Assembly (NCBI GenBank): GCA_020186115.1
Contig: WSYJ01000025.1
Span: 1-64,000, forward strand
DNA: 64,000 bases
Source of the DNA: Histomonas meleagridis
Taxonomy: Eukaryota > Parabasalia > Tritrichomonadida > Dientamoebidae
Direction of reading: 5' to 3'
Positions 10,738-18,983 of the stretch are shown here, one piece after another. The notes under the pieces are model-generated. The model had not been told where the DNA came from, searched no databases, and saw only the letters and a list, made by a program, of their open reading frames with translations. Made by a program: the position numbers and the translations under genes. The stretch's first letter is position 1; every line of letters begins with the position of its first letter.

Positions 10738-12349
10738 ATGTTTGCACCTCAAAATCAGCAATATAATGTTATAGATGCTATGAGCGGTTATTTAGAAGAT
10801 TGGTATAATGCTGTTGATGAAGCCATCAAATTATCAGAAATTATACCTGGTAATTATGAATATACAACAGCTACTTCTTATGGAAATGTTGATCAAATTA
10901 ATGAAAATAATACAACTTATGTTGATATTGCTACTGATAGATTTAAGATTATTGGTTTAGATAATTCATATATTACTTTAGAACAAACTATTACTATAAC
11001 AGTTCCTAATCAAACTGATTGTTTATTTAAAGAATATTATATTGGTTATAGATGTTCTTGTGATGCTATTGATCAATATAGGATTTATAGTAATACTGAC
11101 AAAATACAAGATGTTCATAATGCTAGATATGAATGGTTTATGTTATATAACAGTTTATCTGATGAAGCTAAAGCAGGAAATGATTGTTTTGCTACAATTG
11201 ATAAGATAAGAAATCATGATCCAATGGTACCAGGCGCTTATGTTGATCTTTCAGCAATATCAGCTGCTACTGATATTGAAGTAGTTATTCCTTTACGTAT
11301 ACCTTTATCTTATTTCTTATTATTATTTAATATGAGATATTATCCAAATTGGGCTGGTAAATTATCTATAGAAATAATGCCTTCTCATCAAAATTTAGTT
11401 ATAGCCCCTATAGCTGATCTATCCAAAATTACCACTACTAAAACTATATTTACAGATGATTATTTAATAGATTTGGGATTTGAGAATATTAATGAAACTG
11501 TTAATAATAATGTTAAAGAAACAGCCGGTAGTCCTAAAGCATATGCTGCTATATCACAAACATTTAAATGTAATACACAAGTAACAGATAAAGTTAAAAT
11601 TAAATTAGCAGAATATTTAATAAAAATGGAGGTATTTAATGCATTAGCTGCTAAATATATTCAAGTACCAATGTTATTCTCTATACACGTATGTTCAGTA
11701 AGAGATTTTACACAACCATTAGGTGCTAATACTACTACATATCCTACATCATATAATACAGCAGCTACTATAGAATTAAAACACTGTGATACATTATTTA
11801 CTGTATTTAGAACTTCACAATATCCAAGAACATGTTTTATTAACCCACAAGTTAGTTATAATTTTAATATTGATGCTAAATATATATCCTAGATAAGCAT
11901 ATGAGACTGTAGATGATACAAGGAATATTAATATGATGTTAGATTCATTAAATTTAAATGGTAGTTTATTATCAAGTATTAATAAAAATATAAAAACATC
12001 AGTACAACCATATTATTATTCAAATACTAATGCTAATACTACTGGTACTAATACTCAATCAAAAATATGGCATGGTAAAGATAATAGTAATTTCTTTATA
12101 GGATTATTATTTGCAGAAGGTGAAGATTTCCAAGGCGGTATTTCAACTATTGGAACTGTTCAAGTCGAATTATTTAATAATAGAGAAAATAAAAATAATG
12201 GTATTAAAACTATTAATTTCATTAGTCCTGTAGGTATTTACTTTGAAGATTTTATATTAAAAGTAAGATCAACAAAACCAATTGGAACTCCACAGATTGA
12301 AATAACAAACGCCTTTGTCGAACAAGTTATTGCAAGTGCTGGAAGGTAA
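10738..12349 (+). pseudogene. Probable double-jelly-roll major capsid protein, one frameshift
   Basis: ATG 10738 opens a 384-residue frame ending at TAG 11890. A second frame, with coding-like sequence from about 11897 and ATG 11933, continues to TAA 12347, giving about 535 residues in all. That fits Polinton/virophage-type major capsid proteins. The sequence is a typical beta-sandwich protein, low in Lys/Glu repeats, with segments such as IPLRIPLSYFLLLFNMRYYP. It would build the icosahedral shell. Assignment rests on size, composition, gene order beside the pVI-like gene, and resemblance to this class; a structure prediction would decide it. A single phase change near 11890 separates the two jelly-roll-sized parts, so an originally continuous gene is inferred. 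Confidence 0.6.
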
Positions 12350-12367
12350 AAATAAAACAATTTAAAT

Positions 12368-12689
12368 CTAACATCGACAATCTTCATCATCAACTATAGT
12401 AATATCATTAATATTAGTATTATACATTAAAATATAACGTCCTTTTAAAGGATTATTTAATGGTTCTTTTATTTTCATATTTATATTGTTATGTATATCA
12501 TATAATGAATTTAAACCTAATTTTATGCATTTTTTGATATTATTCCTGTCTGCAACAATTATATATTTATAAATCACTAAATCTTCTATATAAAAGTTTA
12601 TATATTCTATAAAAGGTAATTGTTTTATAGTAAACGCTTTTTTAAGTTTTAATTCTTTTATATAATCAAATATATTTATATTTTAGCAT
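12368..12689 (-). pseudogene. Small viral-element protein with an early TGA
   Basis: From ATG at 12689 the minus frame reads about 106 codons to TAG at 12368, interrupted only by TGA 12668-12666 at codon 8. From the later internal ATG it is 69 residues ending in DDEDCRC. Composition is Ile/Lys/Asn/Tyr-rich. Family unknown. It is divergent from the next gene, with the palindrome 12707-12718 in the spacer, which supports 12689 as the true start. Confidence 0.5.
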
Positions 12690-12706
12690 TATAAAATATA
12701 TATTTA

Positions 12707-12718
12707 TATTATATAATA
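12707..12718. promoter_or_regulatory. Second copy of the palindromic element TATTATATAATA
   Basis: Identical to 603-614 and again between divergent genes, about 18 bases from the ATG at 12689 and a few bases before the plus gene. A shared bidirectional promoter motif is inferred. Confidence 0.45.
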
Positions 12719-12723
12719 AATTA

Positions 12724-13311
12724 TTGTCAGTTCCTCATTTACGTGTATTATCTTGTTCAAAAGGATTTCTAGCTAGAGTTAATACTAATTTAAATTCTCC
12801 TCAACAGAATCAAAATGTTAGTGTAGTAGTTAATCCTTATGAACGTTCTATGAGTGTAGATCATATAGAGGTTAAATACCCTGATGTTAACAAAAATAAT
12901 AATGCAAATATTCAAGATAGATCTGTCGAAACAGCTAACGAATTGAATAGTAATTTACAACAAATTATACATAATAAAGATTTATTAATACAAGCGTTAG
13001 TTTTATGCTTAGATATTATTGAAAATAATAATCCATTAATTGTTAATAAATATATAATTGCTGATGAAGATGAATTAATTAAATTAATACAACTATTAAC
13101 AGATACTAATGAAGTAGAATTATTAAAAGCAGATACTGATGCATTCTGTTGTAAGAGTAATACCTATGATTATGTTAGTAAAAAATATGTTAAAAAAGAT
13201 GGTGAAACTTATAATTTGAAATATAGTTATCCTGACGTGATAGAGTTTATTGACAAACGTAAAATATCACTCAAATTTGTTAAATCAACATCAGGAATAA
13301 CATACAAATAA
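12724..13311 (+). CDS. Viral-element protein of unknown function, start codon uncertain
   Basis: An uninterrupted frame of 195 codons ends at TAA 13309. The first candidate initiator is TTG 12724, directly after the palindromic AT element, so an original ATG may have been lost; the next in-frame ATG is well inside. The N-terminal third is Asn/Ser-rich and probably flexible. The rest is Leu/Ile/Asp-rich with two helical-looking segments and ends with a Lys-rich stretch. I do not recognise it. It lies next to the capsid cluster in the same orientation, so a minor virion protein is possible. Confidence 0.5.
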   Translation: MSVPHLRVLSCSKGFLARVNTNLNSPQQNQNVSVVVNPYERSMSVDHIEVKYPDVNKNNNANIQDRSVETANELNSNLQQIIHNKDLLIQALVLCLDIIENNNPLIVNKYIIADEDELIKLIQLLTDTNEVELLKADTDAFCCKSNTYDYVSKKYVKKDGETYNLKYSYPDVIEFIDKRKISLKFVKSTSGITYK

Positions 13312-13346
13312 ACAAGATATAAAAATTGATTTTTATTTTTATTAAA

Positions 13347-13547
13347 ATGAATTTTGTAATGATATGGTTATGTATATTAGCAACAATATATGTCATGGAT
13401 TATACATTGAAAGTATTGTGTTATATTACATACCTTGATGACAAGAAACCAGTATATATTAGATTAAGAGATTTTTATGAATATGATGATGATGACGTTA
13501 ATGATGATGATGATTTACCGACTTGTGTAAAAGCATTATACATATAA
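13347..13547 (+). CDS. Small single-pass membrane protein with acidic tail
   Basis: 66 residues from ATG 13347, preceded by TTTTTATTTTTATTAAA as at other genes of this element. Residues 2-20 are a hydrophobic segment (FVMIWLCILATIYV), followed by a cytosolic-looking region with an Asp-rich run (YDDDDVNDDDD). It could be a membrane-remodelling or holin-like accessory protein. No family is recognised. Confidence 0.5.
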   Translation: MNFVMIWLCILATIYVMDYTLKVLCYITYLDDKKPVYIRLRDFYEYDDDDVNDDDDLPTCVKALYI

Positions 13548-13556
13548 TATATATTA

Positions 13557-13790
13557 TTTTTGTTCAAAGTTTACTATTACGATGATTTTGGTTAAAACTC
13601 TTGTATGTCCTCAATGTCCTGGATGTCCTGGATAGTCCTGGGACGTAGAACTCTCTTAAAATTTACCCGCAACACGCAACTGCGCAACAATTTTGCCAAC
13701 AACAATAATAATATTGCGTTGTTTTTTGCTAACAATTTCTGTAATAGTACCCTCTTAATAAGGACATGGTCGGACAATAATATATTTATT
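13557..13790 (+). repeat. Repeat copy C, plus orientation
   Basis: Third copy of the GTCCTGGAT-type repeat, closest to copy B, including the ~45-base outer extension (GTTCAAAGTTTACTATTACG). With minus copy D it brackets the tandem array 13796-14165. Frames in this block are products of the repeat and are not genes. Confidence 0.85.
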
Positions 13791-13795
13791 ATTTT

Positions 13796-14165
13796 AATCT
13801 GTCAGAATTTACATCTCTAACAGTTATATTTTCAACAGTTATATATTAACAGTTATCTGTCAGAATTTATATGTCAACAGTTATATTTTCAACAGTTATA
13901 TTTTCAACAGTTATCTGTCAGAATTTATATGTCAACAGTTATATTTTCAACAGTTATATTTTCAACATTTATATATTAACAGTTATCTGTCAGAATTTAT
14001 ATGTCAACAGTTATATTTTCAACAGTTATATATTAACAGTTATCTGTCAGAATTTATATGTCAACAGTTATATTTTCAACAGTTATATTTTCAACAGTTA
14101 TATATTAACAGTTATCTGTCAGAATTTATATGTCAACAGTTATATTTTCAACAGTTTATATTTCT
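13796..14165. repeat. Modular tandem repeat array (CTGTCAGAATTTATATG units)
   Basis: Six units begin CTGTCAGAATTTA and contain one to three copies of a 15-bp submodule TTATATTTTCAACAG, sometimes with TATATTAACAGTTAT, so unit length varies in 15-bp steps (about 57 or 72 bp). The array lies exactly between inverted copies C and D. It could be a replication origin, a packaging site or a telomere-like end of the element. AACAG/AACGG cores resemble Myb-type sites, but that is speculative. Confidence 0.85.
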
Positions 14166-14186
14166 ATCGTTAATATATTTATTATT

Positions 14187-14386
14187 ATGTCTGTCTACGT
14201 CCCTTATAAAGGGGTATAATTATAGAAATTTTTAAAAAAGCATATTACAACATCATTGTTGCGTAATTGCGTAAATTGTCGTGTTGCGGGTATTTTTTAT
14301 ATCAATGTCACCGTCTCAGGACTATCCAGGACATCGTGGACATCGTGGACATACTATAAAATCAACTATTTTCATCGTATTTTTTG
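14187..14386 (-). repeat. Repeat copy D, minus orientation; probable right boundary of the element
   Basis: Fourth copy, inverted relative to C, with GTAATTGCGTAAATTGTCGTGTTGCGG in place of the more regular core and GGACATCG units at 14330-14350. Its outer flank (ATACTATAAAATC, then CATCGTATTT) mirrors that of copy A. Beyond 14,460 the base composition changes, so D is close to the element's right end. Confidence 0.75.
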
Positions 14387-14474
14387 AAAACATCTAAAAA
14401 CACATATTTTATATAATCACATGTTAGGACATATAACTGTTTTGGATATTTTATATTAAAGAACTTTTTTTTCA

Positions 14475-14910
14475 TTAATTAAACTGGCCCATGGCCACAC
14501 ACCGGAGCGAAGCGGAGTGCAGGATGAAACGAAGTGGAGTCCCTGCTGTGTGTGTGTGTAATTTCTCTGATTTTGTTTTGGTTGATAAAAGTTTTTTTGA
14601 TTCTTCTTTGAGATAACAATACCAAATTCCTGATTGCATGAACCCAATTAAAGATAAAGCTTTTGGTAAGTCAAAAATTAGACCTTGATCATATAGTTGA
14701 AATGCAAAATTTAATGTAAATTTAAAAGTAACAGGAACAAAACAAAATTCGTCTTTGTTCCCTTTGAACATTACAAATCGTTGAGTTGGAGTAAAAGAAA
14801 ATTCATTAAAATCGATCATGTGTATTTGCATTTCCAAAATTGGTTTTCTAACGAATTTATGCACTTTTTTGGAATTAAATAGTTTATTATACCGTTCAAT
14901 TAAAAAAAAA
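14475..14910 (-). pseudogene. Coding-like relic beside the microsatellite
   Basis: The minus strand from about 14910 to 14475 reads open as roughly 140 residues with ordinary amino-acid composition (for example TPTQRFVMFKGNKDEFCFVP and LSLIGFMQSGIWYC). The frame continues into the microsatellite only because TTTA repeats lack stops on that strand. I do not recognise the family. It may be the tail of a gene cut by microsatellite growth, or chance. The sequence 14500-14560 near the end is locally GC-rich with a GTGTGTGTGT run. Confidence 0.3.
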
Positions 14911-15412
<502 letters not shown>

Positions 15413-15502
15413 AAACTCGAAGATTTGAACGACGACTTTGGTGGTGATATAAATAAATTAATGAAATATTATTCTGATCGCTCTCCAGAGTCAATAAAAT
15501 AG
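15413..15502 (+). pseudogene. Short C-terminal gene relic
   Basis: Directly after the microsatellite the plus strand reads a plausible protein tail (LEDLNDDFGGDINKLMKYYS...) ending at TAG near 15500. It has the look of real coding sequence but is only about 30 residues. Family not recognised. Another relic of similar character lies at 17232-17354. Confidence 0.3.
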
Positions 15503-15954
15503 AAAATAATATGAATGAACGTTAAGTAAAATTCTTAACTTTACTTCCCATTTTTTCGTGAAAATAATGTATAGGAACCACTCTGGTTGTCCGTTGAGCG
15601 TTGAGAAATTGTCCACTTTTTTGGTAAAAATTTTGATCGTCTTTCTGGCGTTGAAGTTTTCCGTTGGACACTAGAAATTGTTCCACTTTTTAACGTTTCT
15701 TAGACATTTCCTGCCATAACATTAATTTTTATTCATCGGTCATTATTTAAAAATTGTCCACTTTAAACTGTCGGAGACTATAATATGTCATATTACTTCG
15801 ATAAATGTCCTGTACGGAAATTTTCAAAAATCATTCGATTTCTGTATAAATCATTTAAAAAGTGCGAATTGAACAGATTTTCATACACGTCGTGAAATAT
15901 TTGGATATTTCGTTCAAACAATTAAACATTCAGACCATTTTTAAGTACACCAGC
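15503..15954. other. Non-coding stretch with repeated transposon-end-like sequence
   Basis: No gene is seen. Two imperfect repeats of AAATTGT(T)CCACTTTTT occur at 15607-15700. At 15815-15846 lies a second copy of the adjacent element's terminal sequence (TGTACGGAAATTTTCAAAAATC), suggesting remains of a related insertion. Confidence 0.6.
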
Positions 15955-17141
15955 TGTACGGAACTGCTCAAGAATCATTTAATTTCTGAGTAAACTATTC
16001 ATTTTACCGCATACTTGAACTTCGGTTGTGATCGTTTGTTTTCGAAAAAACCAGGCTTGGCCACCGCTCGCAATTACTAAAAATAAATTGTTGTTGAGTG
16101 TTTTACGCAATTTGCCCCATATGGAATAAATGGATTGACGACTCCATCGACTTTCCATGTTGGAGATATTGTAAGATTCCATTTAACGCCATAGAAATAC
16201 CTTTGATGAGGTGTTACGTCTCCCTATCATTGACGGTTTTTTGGGGCAGTCCACAATGAGTTGTGTTGTTGTAAACATGTATCCAATTTCTAAGTTCTTC
16301 AATATTTTTGCATTTTCTGCTGTACCCCAAAATCTTTCACATTTCCCATTTTGCTGTGGGTTTTTGACTTCTGATAAAACTTGTTTGATTTCATTTTCTT
16401 CGAGGAATTTCTTAAAATCTCCTTTGAATTCCTGACCATTATCGGTCCACACGAAAAATAAATGGTTGCCACAGAATTGAATTGTCAATTCGAGACACTT
16501 TTTTGTAGTTGCTGATAATTTGTTGGAGATTGCGTCACAATATACAACGTAACGAGAATAATCATCTATAAAAGATATTAAATATTCTCCGTTATAATTA
16601 TAATAATCAGTATGCCAAATTAAATCTGGATTTGATGCTTCATATCGGCAACGATAGGGTTCTTCGGGCTTTAACGGTACCGTGTACGATAAGGCGTTGT
16701 TATCCTTCATTACGTCGTATATCATATGATGTGTTGTAATTTCTTGGCACATAGAAACACTTTCTGATTTGGAAATTAATTGGTAGAATGTTATGTTAAC
16801 GCCAGTTTTGTATATTCTTTGTATTTCGATGATTTTATCTTTGAGCTTATGGCGTAAATCTACTTTTTGTCTTCCTCTGGTAATAAGTAGATCAAGACCG
16901 TTATCGTCGATCGCCCTTCTAACTATTCCTGGATGTACTTTTTTCGTTACCACTATTCGAGTAAAAGGTTTTCTTCTATTTATGATAACTCTGGCATTGT
17001 TGTTTTCCTTTGCTGAATTGCCTTGACAGTAGCTTCTAGCCAAAAAGGGCAAATTTCGATCTTTTTCCTTCCTTGCAAGCTCAAAAATTTAAGTTCAATA
17101 GTTTACTCAGAAATTGAATGATTTTTGAGAATTTCCGTACA
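15955..17141 (-). mobile_element. 1.19-kb DNA transposon with 45-bp TIRs and an rve integrase
   Basis: Left end 15955-15999 (TGTACGGAACTGCTCAAGAA...) and right end 17097-17141 (complement TGTACGGAAATTCTCAAAAA...) are inverted repeats of about 45 bp, highly similar and without gaps. The interior encodes a DDE integrase on the minus strand. Eukaryotic elements of this layout include IS3EU/IS481-like and Ginger-like transposons; I cannot choose between them. No convincing target duplication is visible. Confidence 0.8.
15979..17052 (-). pseudogene. rve-type DDE transposase, one internal stop
   Basis: The frame is open from about 17085 with no clear ATG, passes 17052 and continues to 15979, broken only by TAA at 16185-16183. 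The N-terminal part is basic and helix-turn-helix-like; the catalytic core shows Asp in IWHTDYYNYNG, Asp in FVWTDNGQEF and Glu in NPQQNGKCERFWGT, the last two about 34 residues apart, as expected for the retroviral integrase fold. It would cut and join the TIRs that flank it. Absence of a start ATG and the internal stop suggest it is inactive. It overlaps the left TIR. Confidence 0.8.
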
Positions 17142-17231
17142 CAACATATAACTTTAATATCATTTTTCGAAAAAATTGATATTTTGATTATCATCAAAAA
17201 CCTTCTGAGTTAATAACTTCATATTATTTTA

Positions 17232-17354
17232 TATGCAAACTGGAAAAAAAATCCGGTCCTCATTAGTCAAAACGACCTGGAGCAGAGAATTCTTTCATAT
17301 CTCGAGAAACTCGACAAGAAGAAATACGATCCTAAGTTTCAAGCCTTTACATAA
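17232..17354 (+). pseudogene. C-terminal gene relic
   Basis: The plus frame reads a coding-like tail (NPVLISQNDLEQRILSYLEK then LDKKKYDPKFQAFT) ending at TAA 17352. It lies just right of the rve transposon, so an older gene may have been interrupted there. Family not recognised. Confidence 0.35.
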
Positions 17355-17423
17355 GATTATTCAAATACAAATCATTCTTGTTTCATTATTTCTCATTTCC
17401 AAGCGATTCTTGTTGTAGAAGAA

Positions 17424-17663
17424 ATGATGAACTCAATTAAATCACATAGTAATGAAAATTCAAACATACTAATTGTAGAAATCATTGATCAAATGGAAAG
17501 TACTAAATATTATAATTTTATTATACGACTGAAGAATTTTATTCATAAATGGGACGTCTGGATGAATTCTTTTCTTCCATTCGATGATGGCAATTTTCTT
17601 GTTCAACAAGATGTTCATATTCCATCAATATCTTATAAATTCATTAGCAGAGAAAACGAATAA
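17424..17663 (+). CDS. Small hypothetical protein
   Basis: 79 codons from ATG 17424 to TAA 17661, with no recognised motif. Composition is normal and not repeat-driven, but the gene sits among relics, so it may be a fragment. The region 17664-17914 after it shows no gene. Confidence 0.3.
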   Translation: MMNSIKSHSNENSNILIVEIIDQMESTKYYNFIIRLKNFIHKWDVWMNSFLPFDDGNFLVQQDVHIPSISYKFISRENE

Positions 17664-17929
17664 CAAGAATTTTCAATGTAATACAGCACTGACATGAGCA
17701 TGTTAATATGATCGAACAGAAATAGTAAAATTGCTTGAACCATATACAAATAATTGTTAATAGATACATCTAATAAACTTACAGGTATATTATTTTCATT
17801 CATTTTTTTACAAACGAAATCATAGAAAAACGTGACATCCAGCTCAGAATTTGTGATATCTGATCAAAATACACTGAAAAATTCTATTGAATAATTTACA
17901 ACACTAAAGTAAACGTGTCAAGTTGCCAA

Positions 17930-18820
17930 ATGTTTTCCTTCTTTTCTTGTTTGTTTATTGCAAAATCTTTTACATTCAGCCTTGGTACAGGACAGAATGC
18001 AATAAAAATTTCAAATGTTGTTTTCCAAAATATACGGACTTCTCTCGGATCGACAGCATTTGAAATATCAAGTTCTACAATTTCACTTCAAATAAAATCA
18101 ACCTCTTTTTACAACTGCACAGCAATATCAGAAGGCTATGGTGGAGGTTATTATTACGGACCTTCATATTCGTCAGATTGTATATGTGCTTCGTATTGTA
18201 CTGGTGCTGCTGGCCATTTTATTAATATTATTATTATTGATGGGGGTACATCTCAAATGAACCAAACAACAATCTATGCATGTTCCACCAATTCCAGTGA
18301 AATTACTGAAACATCTGGCCCACTTATTTTGCGAGGTGGTTTTCATTCCATTAACTACGTTAACTCTTCATATAATTGCATACCAAGTGGTTACTTTAGT
18401 TGCCTTGGAGCATATTCTTATGATGGTTTAACACTTCAATATGGAAACTTTCTGAAAAACCATGCCGGCATTCACTTCTACTTCTATGCTTCCTCTGCAG
18501 TTGAAAGTTGCACAGCCAACATATCCAATATCAATTTTGTTGATAATACATTAGCTCTTATTCCTTCAAATGTACCATTTTACCTCTTCATTGCACCCTT
18601 AGCAATGCATAATGTAAGGCTACGTGGTAATGAAGACCCTAAAGATGAACTATTTTATATTTATAATGCTGCAAGACTATATTTAACTGATTGTGTATTT
18701 GATGATTATTTACCTGATACCCAAAAGATAACAAAAGTAAATACTGTGTACAATGCTACGGATGTACAATTACTTGATTTGGAATTTGAACAATGCAAAT
18801 TCAATGAAATAAATAATTAA
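17930..18820 (+). CDS. Secreted or surface right-handed beta-helix-like protein
   Basis: 297 residues from ATG 17930; an upstream GTG at 17915 is in frame but less likely. The first ~17 residues (MFSFFSCLFIAKSFTF) form a signal peptide. The rest is Ser/Thr/Tyr/Asn/Cys-rich with repeated short beta-strand motifs (FYNCTAIS, NFLKNHAG, NINFVDNT), the pattern of Pmp-like or pectin-lyase-like beta-helix surface proteins that are expanded in trichomonads. No transmembrane anchor is visible at the C-terminus, so it may be secreted or truncated. Possible role: adhesion or surface coat. The start is supported by the signal peptide. Confidence 0.6.
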   Translation: MFSFFSCLFIAKSFTFSLGTGQNAIKISNVVFQNIRTSLGSTAFEISSSTISLQIKSTSFYNCTAISEGYGGGYYYGPSYSSDCICASYCTGAAGHFINIIIIDGGTSQMNQTTIYACSTNSSEITETSGPLILRGGFHSINYVNSSYNCIPSGYFSCLGAYSYDGLTLQYGNFLKNHAGIHFYFYASSAVESCTANISNINFVDNTLALIPSNVPFYLFIAPLAMHNVRLRGNEDPKDELFYIYNAARLYLTDCVFDDYLPDTQKITKVNTVYNATDVQLLDLEFEQCKFNEINN

Positions 18821-18983
18821 ACATTTGTTATGTCTTTATATTTTTCGTATGTTTATAATTGGCTTCATTAGATGTATTACATAATGGGTATAAACATAAT
18901 AATTATTTTTGCTTTCATAAACACCAAATTCAGAGATTTACACGTGCCGATAATATCACATAAAACATAAAAATAATTTTTAT

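Noticed and set aside
13592-13820. Small frames on both strands in the GTCCTGGAT repeat (also at 7017-7205)
   Set aside because: They coincide with the repeat copies, differ between copies, and have no independent support.
13871-14173. A 100-residue plus-strand frame of repeated STVIFNSYIF-type units
   Set aside because: It is the translation of the 15-bp tandem array between repeats C and D.
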